Below, piece by piece: positions 11,700 to 23,000 of a DNA stretch of 64,000 nt. The stretch is from Cristatella mucedo (lineage: Eukaryota > Bryozoa > Phylactolaemata > Cristatellidae). The notes under the pieces were generated by a model. That model was not told where the DNA came from. It saw only the letters and a list, made by a program, of their open reading frames with translations, and searched no databases. The stretch is from NCBI GenBank assembly GCA_009760855.2, contig WPIO01000001.1, positions 14,849,501-14,913,500 on the forward strand, read 5' to 3'. Position 1 is the stretch's first letter, and the number at the start of each line of letters is the position of its first letter. The translations under genes and the position numbers were made by a program.

Positions 11700-13590
11700 A
11701 GTACTTTCAGACACTTAAATGACAACCATTTCCATTTTTAATGTGCCCCTGCCACAGTGTATGGGTGTCAGGTCATGCAACTGCTACCTCTGTTGTAGTA
11801 GTAGCTGCAGCAAATACAGATAGGCTCCAGTATTAGACTACCTTCAACACTCATGGCAACTTACTCAGCATTTGCCACGGACTTATTTGTAGCACTTCTC
11901 TCAAATACTTATTTTAGACTCAGGCAAAGCAACGATGTACATCAAGTCATCTATACTATGCTACAATACATGATTTTAACATCTCGACAGAGAATAGTTG
12001 CAGTCTTTGTTAGGACAATCTGCTTTATTAACCCTGCAATTTAAACTGGGGCTACACATTTTCTGATTAACCACAAGCAGACAATAAAAAAACCAGGGCT
12101 GGCCCAGGTGCGATTGGTAAATAAAAAAAATCAACCACTGTAAATGAGTACAGAGTGACTTAGTACAAACGTCATCGCAATGGCAAAACACTCGTATTCA
12201 CTAATAGCCATAGCTTTTCAGCATGTCAGTAAGGCAACAAAATTCATGATCAGTGCCGGCGTGTAAATATCAACCACAAATTGCAGACAACTTTTTGATG
12301 TCTACTCGGAGCAGAACTAAATCCCTAGCAAATCCTTACTGGATCCTCCTTTCCAAAATACGGTCAATTTGCGTATAATTAATCGGGATACGTTTAACAT
12401 CACTAACCAAGCTTAAGCATTTGCGGGAGATCTTCAAAGCAGAGCCATACTGCAAACCTGTGAGGTAATTAATGCCACTCCGAACTGATCATATATACAT
12501 GATTTAGCCAGGGTATCAGCTATCATAGAGTAACCGCATGTGTTTAGGCTCAAACTCAAGCTCACGGCAATCAAGAGGAGTCAACAGGCACCACGCCATG
12601 TTTAGCATGCACTGAGCATGACAGGAAGCTGACAAGGCTTTTGACAGTCGCACGGTGAGACGATTCGATCATACAGTCTGCACGTCTTCTCGATTAACGT
12701 TTGTGAAGGCTTTTACTTCGTTTTGCCAAACACATAGCGTCTGACTTCAATTATATTCCGGCAATATTTCTAGACAGCACTGCCATATCCAGATTTGAGT
12801 AATTTCTTTAATCCGAGCATTACTTATGCCCTGGGCAGCAGAAGAAAATGTCTTTCTTTGTTAAATTTGAGTTATGACTCGTGCCCGAGAATTGACCCAA
12901 AAAAAGAGAAGAATATGGCCGAGTGTGCTGCGAGACTTAGAAGTACTCTGCTCCTGCGTGAAGCATGGACTTCTTTTTCCAAAATTCATGCAAAATAAAG
13001 GGTAGACTGGACACTTTAAGGAAAGGCTCGTCAGGCACACGGGAAAAAAGGCCACAAGCAAATCATACCACTCACTTGCAGGGCACTACTTAGCATATAG
13101 TATTCAGGCAAATGCAAGTTCGATAGCTCAGAAGGTTAGCTGGCTGAGCATTCATGCAACTCATCTTATTTCCTTTATTCGTGGCATCAAAACCACAGGC
13201 CCGACTGTCACTGCATACATAGCTGGGTCAATTTCTGAAAAATCCTACTGAGCTAGTGCAGCCCTCGGGACAATCGAAAAGCCTTTGCTTCTATAGGGCG
13301 TATTGATATGTCAGCACGTATATATATATGCATCTGTTTATTGATTTATATATTGATGATATATACACATATATATTAATATTATATAGATATTTCAGGA
13401 CGGCTCGGAGAAGTTGAATTAGGAGCTTTGCTGCCAAAAGTAGCACTCAGGTGACATCTCAATTGATTGCTTCGTCGGGGTGTCTCCACAGCTTACCTAC
13501 TGACTGCGAAGCCAGCTGACACCACTGTCAAGATAGCTCACGATGCCCCTAGCTCCTGTTAATCCCGGCATTGGTCCAGCCACGTATTTC
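11700..13590. other. No gene recognised
   Basis: Short frames only; an AT-rich TATATA stretch at 13318-13390. Nothing assigned. Confidence 0.5.
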
Positions 13591-13594
13591 CAAC

Positions 13595-15092
13595 ATCAAA
13601 CAAATCTTTCACCAGCTAGTCCTCGTGGATGGTGCTCTTTAACAACGATCTCAGCCTTGCCCTTGCTCAAAATACCATATGGCACTTGTTGTACCCGGGT
13701 CTATGCGGCTGGATTTTCTGATGTGCTCCCATGCTGCAATGGACGCTGGTCATCAGGGCATAGCTCGAACATTAGACTACCTGTGCGACAATGCTTAGTG
13801 GATCGGCATGGCTCAAGATGTTATCGATTATTGTCGGCCTTGTGAGGCATGCCAGAAATCCAAACCTGCGCTGCCTACGTCAATTCCTGCTCTCACCATT
13901 CCGGTTGGACAGCCATGGGAAATGGTTGCTGTTAAAATCTTGCAGCTTCCAATATCTTCGCATTGGCAAGAGTACTTGCCCGTATTGCAGGACTTTTATA
14001 CAAAATGGTAGGAAGGTGTACCACTGTGACGTCAAACAGTGGAAGCAGTTAGTGATGCTTTGATGCCACTACTTGCTAGGTTCAGATTCGCCAGGTTCGT
14101 ACACTCAGACCAGGGAAGTGATTGTGAGAGTGAATTAGTGCACAGGCTTTGCCAGGACTTCGATGTGATTAAAACGCGAATGACAATGTAACAACATCAA
14201 GGTGATGGAATAGTTGAACGAGTGAACTAGCCGCTGCTGTCCATGCTTCGCACAACGTGTGAGCATACCCCCCCCCGATCAATGGGAGGACACACTGCCC
14301 CTGTTACTGTACGCATATAGAATCCCAGCACACTCTGCCACAGGCTACAGCCCGTTTGAACTCTTGTTTAGACGGCTGCCGTCATTCTGCCACAACCATG
14401 CGATCGAAACCAAAGGGCTGTTACCGAATGCCTACCACGAGTCCGTAACAGCAAGGCTAGCCGAACAACGGGAGGTCGTGAGCAGACATATGACTCACAT
14501 GCAAATGCCTATGGCGTCGCAAACCGTGGCTTCTTTTCGACGTCAGCGACCCAGTATGGCTGAAGGCCTCGGTGCCCCGAGATAAGCTTGCAGCTCGGTG
14601 ATCAGTGGCTGGCACATCGAATCTGTGCTAGGCTCTGTCACGTACCGAATTATAAACAAGGCGAGACACATGAAAGTTGTGCATGCTGACAAACTCAAGT
14701 CGCAAACTCTTAAGGGCTACCTATGTGCTACGACCTACAATTGTTGGTGAGATCACTGTTACCAACAGCACTGATGACACGGCAGCATTTGATGCCAACA
14801 TGCCACCGATCGCCATTGAGCTGCCTGTACCTATTACACCTGCAGCAGAGATCACAGACATCGTGCAAGCCGACAGAGGCCAAGTGCAACCATGGTGTGG
14901 TTAGCTGGTCTACTGAGGGTATCGAACACGTTTGGTCACTAGTTGGGCCTATTTAGCATGTGCCACCTGTGATGCAAGACCCTGAAACACTAACTACCAG
15001 GCCCCAACACACATGGCGACGGCCCATATGACACCAGGACTACACTCTCCCTTAAGCTAGCACGCACATTAGCTAGGAATAGGAGGGAAGGA
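13595..15092 (+). mobile_element. Ty3/Gypsy pol remnant (integrase)
   Basis: In order: VDGVLFNNDL; the zinc-binding region HAAMDAGHQGIARTL then CRPCEACQKSKP; the core start VGQPWEMVAVKI (the first catalytic Asp of the usual AVDI is Lys); VHSDQGSD (second Asp kept); GDGIVERVN (Glu kept); WEDTLPLLLYAYR...ATGYSPFELLFRRLP; a C-terminal GSVTYRII...MKVVHADKLK. Stops and frameshifts break it throughout. It ends in a purine-rich tract (15075-15092) just before the LTR. Confidence 0.85.
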
Positions 15093-15640
15093 TGTAGCGA
15101 TCGTTTTGTGTACCCCAGCCAATGGCAGTGATGCTGCCTAACTGTTGTTGCATGCCGGTACTAGGCTTTGAGCCCTGATGATAGCCAGCGAATCAGACCG
15201 TAGCATTCCTGTTGCTAGGCACGAGCCGAGCTGCTAGCGATCGGAGATAGCGTTCCTGTTGGCATGAGATTTTCTGCAAGCGATTAACTTTTGCACACCC
15301 GAAGAGAATGCAACGTTGCTGAGTACGGTTGAGTACGTGTTATAATAATAATAACAATTCACTTGATAAAGCGCCCTCAGAGAACTTAATCTCTCTCTAG
15401 GCTCTTTACATTTGCTGTAAAGTGAAATGCAATTGAACGGTAAGTAAAATCATGCTTGAAAAACAAACAAAATGAATATCATGGTTAGGGGTGACATGCA
15501 CAGGGTCAGCATGCAAATGTGGTTAGTGGCAGCATGCACAGTGTCAGCACGCATAAGCACATCAAGGACGAATCACAGGGTTTCCCCAAAGTCGTTGCTA
15601 TTTCGCAAGAAGAGGCACACACTCTCACCAAGTAACATTC
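15093..15640 (+). mobile_element. 3' LTR of the Gypsy remnant, split by a LINE fragment
   Basis: Starts TG right after the purine tract. Segments match the LTRs at 36 kb (GCCGGTACTAGGC, AGCGTTCCTGTTGG, GCAACGTTGCTGAGTACGG). The match resumes after the LINE insert with CCAAAGTCGTTGCTATTTCG, near 15587. Confidence 0.7.
15340..15583 (-). mobile_element. LINE A 3' end inserted in the LTR
   Basis: Reverse of the LINE A 3' region from the (ATT)n tail (left) through GCGCCCTCAGAGAACTTAAT to the GTGACATGCACAGGGTCAGC block, 5'-truncated at ACGAATCACAGGG. Confidence 0.9.
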
Positions 15641-16239
15641 TGGTGACATCTCAATTGTGGATCTGATTTTCAAAACACACACGATCAACCATAAGTTCAA
15701 TTCTCTCATCATTCGTAAGTCCAATTCTCTTACTGAACGCAAACTATCAGTAAGCTACAGGCGTATTTTTCTTTTGGATTCAGGGAAAAAATCGTTAGTC
15801 AAACTATGGTCATCTGGGCAGTAATCTTTTGCAATGCTACCGGTAGGTGGGAATACAGTTTGACCAATTATTTTCTAGACCAAACTTAAAATTAGCTCAC
15901 CTTTCAGCAGGTATAGTTCACGGTCTCCAAAAATTATGTGATCCATGGTCTATGTGGAAAAAGGGTAAGGGTAAGTGGTGAAATGATGCAAATGGTGACA
16001 ATCGTTACGACATATCACACCGGAGGCGGTGGTGACAAAATGATCACTATTCTACCTTTACTTGGGCATAAGAATGCAGTCTCCATCTCAAAGGACAACA
16101 ACTGGTTCAACCACGCTGAAGGTCATCAAAGAGCTTGCTGGAGAACATGGCTGACACGGGGCGTTACCTCCTGAATGAGATGCTGGGCTTGCAGGTATGT
16201 GGTAGCTATGGCAACTCATAGCAGCTGGCTGAGGCTTTA
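15641..16239. other. No gene recognised
   Basis: Only a 78-codon frame (15938-16174) of no recognised family. Starts with a 16-nt match to 13450-13465 (GGTGACATCTCAATTG). Confidence 0.45.
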
Positions 16240-19187
16240 TCGGACTCATCTCTGTCTGGGTCTGTACCGAAAAGAATGAAGTACAGGTACTCGTGCTTGA
16301 ACATCAGCCGCAGCCATTCATTTGTGAGCACAGATCTCCTTGGCTCATTATCAAAACTGGAGTTGGAGTTACTGTTATCATGCGCTGGAAAATCAACTTC
16401 AAGCCATTTGCAGTACCCTCGAAGCAGTCTTTTGAATCGATTGTCTTCGTCTCACCCGAAAACAAGCTACCGATGGTGGCAGTAGTCAATCGCCCACCAG
16501 GTACCAAATCCTCCTTTATCTTAGATCTCGCCGATCTCAATTCGATTCTGCGTGCAAGAAATCAATCCTTCCTCGTTATGGATGATTTCAGCATTCACTT
16601 TGATAACTTATCTGACGCATTGATCCCTAAATTTCGTGCATTGACTGACTCATTGTCTCTTGTGGCTCATATGCACGGCCCTACTCACATCAAGGGTCAC
16701 ACACTTGACCAGGTTTTCTCATGCAACTGCACTTTATCATCGCCAATTCTTACCAAATCCTGCTGATCTGACCACAAGCAGATCTCATTCAATCTACAGT
16801 GTGTGCCCGCGTCCTCCTCTAAAATCACCCGTGAATCGCTAAACCTCAAGGCCCTTGACACCGATGCTGTCCGTGCGAGATCTGCTTCGCTTTTGCTACT
16901 CAGTCCCCCCTCCGATCAGTCATCATTGGTAGATAGCTACAATACGACACTAGCTGATACGCTTAACGAGTTTGCACCTCTTAGAAGCACACTGTGCGCC
17001 CTTGCCCAGACGGCCTATGGCTTACCACAAACATTAAACTAGCAAGGTCTACTAAGCGCAAGCTTGGTAAAGCATACATAAGTTCAGGACCGACTGTCCA
17101 TCGACAGGCATACGACGACTACTGTAGGTCATACCAATCAGTCCTAGCAAAGGCCAAGTCTTCCATCATCAACTTCTATAAAAACATTGTTGAATCACAT
17201 ATGCACAATCCAAAAATGCTGATGTCGACGATCAACCACAGCTCCCAGACTCCTGACCTGATGATTCTTGTGATGATCTAGCCGATCGCTTCTCTCGATT
17301 CTTTATCCAGAAGATAGACAAAATCAGGGAGTCTATCCCTGCGATGACAGCACCCCCCTAGAATGCTGTCCCCCGATTCCTAGCTGCACCTCGATGTCTA
17401 CATTTAAGCATGGTCACCAGTGATCTCGTCCTAAAGTTCATATCCCAATCAAAGAAGACAACAAGTCCTTTGGACCCTACTCCCACTGTCCTGCTACTAC
17501 GTTGCATTGATCTGCTACTACCATGAATAACTAACATCATTAATATGTCATTAGCCTCAGGTCAAGTCCCAGCACCTTTCAAAAAAGTTGTAGTCAGGCC
17601 ACTTCTCAAGAAAGCGACATTAGACCAAGAGAACTTGAGCTACTACCGCAAAGTCTCCCTTCTACCGGTCCTATCAAAGACACTGGAATGGGTCGTGGCG
17701 GACCAGCTGAACTCATATATTGAAACTTCAAACCTTGCTAGTAAGTTCCAGTCTGGCTTTAGAGCTAATCACTCCCAGAATCAGCATTGCTTAGGGTGTA
17801 CAACGACCTATTTAGGAATGCTGACATGGGTATCTCTGCTTGTTTTGCTCAATCTTTCGGCAGCTTTTGATACTATTGATCACCAAGTTCTTCTAGAGTG
17901 CCTCTCATCTCGCCTGAGCATCACAGGCACTGCTCTGCAATGGTTCAGGTCCTATCTCAGTGGGAGACTCCAGAGTATTGACGTGAATGGACAAAGATCA
18001 TCCGAGGTACCTCTGAAATATGGGGTACCTCAGGGCTCCGTGCTAGGCCCTGTTCTTTTCACGGTTTATACTCTGCCTCTTGCTGATGTGATTGCCAAGC
18101 ACAATCTAGGCTTTCACTTCGATGCGGATGACACTCAGTTGTACCTTTGCTTTGATCCCTCCCAGCCTTCGAGCACCTCAAACTCTCTCAACTCACTAGC
18201 TGCATGTGTTGATGACACCCGCACATGGATGGCAAGCAAATTTTCTAAAATTAAACGATGATAAGACTAACTTACTAGTGATGGGCAAACCCAGTGTGAT
18301 TCAGAAATTAGAAAGGCTGATGCTCAAAATTGGCTCTGCAAGCATATCTCCTGTTGAATAAGCTCGAAATCTAGGTTTCATGTTCGAAAGTGACCTCTCG
18401 TTAGACGACCTCATCAGCTCCACAGACAAATCTGCCCACTCTAAGCTACATAGCATTGCTAAAATTCGGGCTTGTTTAGATAAGGATACCACGTCTAAGT
18501 TGGTTCATGCATTCGTGACATCCCGTCTTGACTTCTGTAACTCACTGCCTGCTGGCCTACCGGCATGTGCAATCAGGTGCTTACAGCTGGTGCAAAACTC
18601 GGCAGCTACGCATATCTGTCGTGAGCGTTGCAGTTGCCACATCACACCACTTCTCGCCGACCTGCACTGGCTACCAGTCAAGCAACAGATCGACTTCAAG
18701 GCTTTGTCGCTCACTTTCAGGTCACTCCATTCTTTGGCTCCAGCCTATCTCTCAGATTTACTCTACCAGGCCAAGCATCGTACCACCCGCTTTTCGGAAT
18801 CCAACAGTTTACCAATACCTCGTGCAAACCTCAAATCCTTTGGAGACCGTGCATTTAGTTCATATGCTCCCAAAGCCTGGAACTCACTCCCGACTTGCGT
18901 CACACTATCCCCTGACTTGACCATATTTAAAAAGAACTTATCTATTAATGACAGCATTTAGTGGGTCCCTGTTATTCGCCCTTTATGTGCTTATGCATGC
19001 TGCAACTACCCATATTTGCATGCTGACTCTGCGCATGTCACCCATAACCATGCTATTCATGTTGTTTATCAAAGCATGATATTACTCACCATTCAATCGC
19101 GGTTCCCTTTGCAGCAAATGTAAAGCACCTAGAAAGAGATTGAGTTCTCTGAGGGCACTATATCAACTGCATTATTATTATTAGTAG
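16240..19187 (+). mobile_element. LINE A copy 1 (CR1/L2-type), decayed, 5'-truncated
   Basis: Endonuclease C-terminal part (16293-16800): VVNRPPGTKSSFILD, LVMDDFSIHFDN (usually GDFNIH), GHTLDQVFS, and a stop just before SDH. Reverse transcriptase (about 17300-18260): [13 protein letters not shown] (Asp replaced by Asn), [11 protein letters not shown], and [12 protein letters not shown] in place of FYADD. The C-terminal region (18380-18960) has LPVKQQIDFKAL and APKAWNSLP. The 3' UTR and tail end with ATTATTATTATTAG. Frameshifts and stops throughout; not active. Confidence 0.92.
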
Positions 19188-19818
19188 CTGGTGATTCCAA
19201 ACAACGGCAACTCTTCATAAGTGCCAACGACAAAAGTGTATTGACAAATGAAGGAATTTTTTTAAGGAATGGTCTAAATGGATATGCATAATTAGCTTTT
19301 ATTAGAGAAAATAAGTAGTACTTCATACAATTAAAATCTGGAAAAGTTCAAGAGTATTTTTATTTCAAACAGTATACAATTTTTTCAAATGTAGCATGTC
19401 ATCATGTCATACCGTATAGCTGCTTGCTTGTATCATATATGCGTTTGTCGGGACTATTACTATTGCTCGCTTTTGTCTTGAGCACTTTGTTACAACACCC
19501 TCAGTTGCTGGCACAGACTGCTTACATGAAATCAATGATGTAAACGGGTATTCGTTTAAATTATAAAACAATTTTACCATATGGTGATATATTTTGCAAT
19601 TGTGCACCTAGTCCCCCCTGGCTATTCATCTTGCATACAAGCACACAGGAAAATTGTTCGAGCGCAATCTTCATTAACTACATGCTGTTTACCCGCTGAC
19701 AAGCTAGCTGCAGCCAGTTTGGAGCTCATAACTTTAGCCGTTACCACTGCATGAAATACGTCATCAGCACTCTATGTTTGTAAGTAAAAGAAATGCCACA
19801 CCTCTGAATAACAACTGA

Positions 19819-19824
19819 TTTATT
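19819..19824 (-). promoter_or_regulatory. Likely DRG1 polyadenylation signal AATAAA
   Basis: The minus strand reads CCTAATAAATCAG about 114 nt after the DRG1 stop codon. This implies a short 3' UTR of roughly 130-140 nt. It is the first canonical hexamer downstream. Confidence 0.7.
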
Positions 19825-19937
19825 AGGCTAGCAAAGCTGTCCATATTGCTGCTAATAATTCCTTATCAATGACATGTAGGCAGTGAACAGGATCATTCAG
19901 CAAACTGCAGCCAAGCCTACTTGACAAATGCAGCAGG

Positions 19938-20037
19938 TTACTTCTTTACTATTTGCACAACGTCTTCATCGGCCAGCACGTGATCTTTACCGACTTTCTG
20001 TGGTGCATGCTTCACCGAGGAGCCCCAAACCAGCGCA
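19938..20037 (-). CDS. DRG1: DRG1 exon 9 (C-terminus and stop)
   Basis: Completes His334 and codes [20 protein letters not shown] then [12 protein letters not shown], with stop TAA at 19940-19938. The acceptor is TTTGTAG. The C-terminal [10 protein letters not shown] is the classic DRG ending. Confidence 0.96.
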
Positions 20038-23000
20038 CTACAAATACAAAGCACTGCCGATTACGAAAAAGAAAAAGAGTGCATGATGACATATTGTGCA
20101 GGCTAGCTGACAATACAAAGCAGCAAAAAGCAGTTCGAATACAACCAACAAGCTTGTATGGGCAAAACTAGTAAGATCAGTGTATAACATACTAAAGCGC
20201 AGTTAGCCACAATTCAAGATCCATGCCAGACAAAAGACAGACACAATAGGTGCATATGCCTCAATGGTATTTTTTAAAATAAGACGAGGAGAAAAGTGGT
20301 AGGTAGGCCCATGAGGCATACGAAGGGGGATGACTGTCAGGCACACTCCTGAAGCCCCAATGGAAGACGGTACCCCTTCTCCGCTAGTGAAGACCACGAG
20401 CCGAGCCTTTCTTTCATGAATATGGCTGCTGGAATTGCCTTGTTAGGCAAGTTCAAAATCTCGTGAACATGTAGATGACCGTGATGAATGGCATAAAAAG
20501 GTCTTGATAAAAGTACACTAACTAAGGTATCTAGGTAAGTAATTACCCTATCGAAATAAAAAATACGCATCAAAGAGATTTTAGAATGCCCGAGGCTTGC
20601 TAACCCTTTGCCTGCCGACACATTACGTGTTAATGGCTACCAAAAGTAAAATACGAATATTGAATCTAGCGAGTCAGTGGCACTGAGATCCTAGTTTTTC
20701 ACCGACACTGGAAAGACCACTATATACAACAGCAAATAGTGCTGTAATGCAGCAATCTTCTGTGAGCAATGTTCATTTTTTTTTTATTATAAACAGCAGT
20801 AATAGTAACTGTAAAAAAATCGTTCGCATAGCACCATAATATAATTAATCTCTATCCGGACACTTTACAACTTGCTGCAAGAGAATTAGTGCCCAAGCGT
20901 TAAGTGGATTGCATGGTATCACGCACGCACAAGCTATCATCATACATGATTTGAACTACCACGTGCGGGGCACTTTTCATCATTACAGCTCAACCCATGT
21001 GGGCCTAGGTAGCTAACAAGCTGCCTCGCTTTGACTGCAAGTGCTGCAGTTTCCCAGTGAGCTGTAACTTACTGCTTGAACTCCTTCATTAAAGCTCGAT
21101 GAAGCTTGTTGCAGAAGTCTTCGACCATGGTTGCATCTGACTTGAGTACGACAGGAGACTCGTAGTCCGGCAGTTGCCCTTTAGGCTTCGTGTAACTATA
21201 ACAAAAGCACTCCTAGTGTACAGTGTCTGGAACAGAGTAGAAGTGTCCAGCCACAAGATTAAAATAATACCCTCGATGGACAGAGCAGGGGGCACATATA
21301 AAAATGCAAAACCGTCATCATACAAAACATGCATAGCAAAGCAATTTTCTCTGTGTCCAGCATCACTGAGCAAACTGTCCAAAGATAGCTCACACGATGC
21401 AAAAAAATACATGTACATGAACACAATTAGGCAAATACAAACAATGCAGAAGGTTTTGGCCCAATTGTGCTTCCATGGAAAGCCAATAATATATAGGTAT
21501 ACAAATATATCCTTTGCATTTGTACAGCACCCAAAGAGAGCTTAATCTCTATTCAGGCACTTCACATACACTGCCCACAAGTTTCTACGCACCCGGTCCA
21601 TCGACCTGAGCTCGGTTGTTACTAGATCAGTATTCGAGTAAGTCATTAAGGTACACTAATTATTAAATTGTAACAATCTATCAATATCATTTTGTACTAA
21701 CTTGCAGTTTGCTATGCTTGGCTTAGTAAATAACTGCATTCGTCGGCAACCGAGTCAACGGCCACCATGTAGTAAGAGCGAGCTTCGTGGTCACGTGACC
21801 AATTCTCTGACGCCATCCAGCAGAACCTATTTTGTTTGCCCATTCCTTCACCGACGATACCTCGGCCAATGATGAACTTAGGTACCGGGGTGTCTCCTTG
21901 ACATGTTGAGGCCAGCCCCTGCCACTGAAATGCTTGGTATGCGACTAGAACAAACCGCCAGTTGCACACCTTTCTAAGGGTGCACGAGTGGTTTTGATGT
22001 CGCTGAACAGTCATGGCCATTAAAACCTAGAAATCGAGAGGCGGCTGAAGATCACAGAGAGTACTGTTAGGAACATTATAAGGAAACATCTGGACTATGG
22101 TAGCACAGAGGTACTGCTGTGATCGGGTCACCCTTGAGTAACTTCTCCAAAGGAGGACCAGCTCCTCAAAAGCATGGCTCTGAAGGACAGGTTAGCCACT
22201 GTTAAAATGCACTGCCTGAGTATCTGTCAAGCAACCGGAATGGTCATAAGCCATAAAACCATGAGTAGATGGCTTAACGAACAAGGACTGAATGTGCAGG
22301 TGGCCAATTGCAAGCCATTGTGCAGCACAAAAAAGCATGGGTGGATTTTGCTTGCCGATCCCAGCATTGGACAGCTGCCCAGTGGAGCTATGGACTGAGG
22401 AGTCCAAATTCAATTTCCCTGGCTGCAGCAAAAGGAAGACCTACGTTTGCCGGCATATGGGTGAAGGTACGTACATGGAGGTTTGTCTGAAAAGGGCATT
22501 AAAATATGGTGGTGGAAGTGTAATGGTATGTGGCTGCTTCTCAACTTCCGGTGTTGGGCATCTGCAGATGATTCAAGGAATCATGAATCAAAATGTCTAA
22601 TTTCAACATTGTGCAGAATGTAGGCTTGCCATCTGCTTACGGTCTTCATGGACTCGATTTCTGTTGGCAGCATGACAACGACCCGATGAACACTGCAGTG
22701 GCGGTTAACAGTTTATTACAAGTCCCACCGACTATGGCTTCGAGCCAATTAAGGTCATACAGTGGCCTATCCAAAGCCCGGAGTTTGAACCTAATAGAAA
22801 ACCTATTCGACGAAGTCGAAGGTTCTACGGCGTACACAATCCGACGAGTTTTGAAACCTGATGAGGTTTTGAAGGATTGCTGGCATCAATTCCTCTAGAA
22901 ACATGCTAGAAGCTGTGGAGTCAATGCCGACACGACTAGGCAAAGTTATCAAAAAACAAGATGCCTTGACCAATTATTAATTGAACCCAACAAATTGCAT

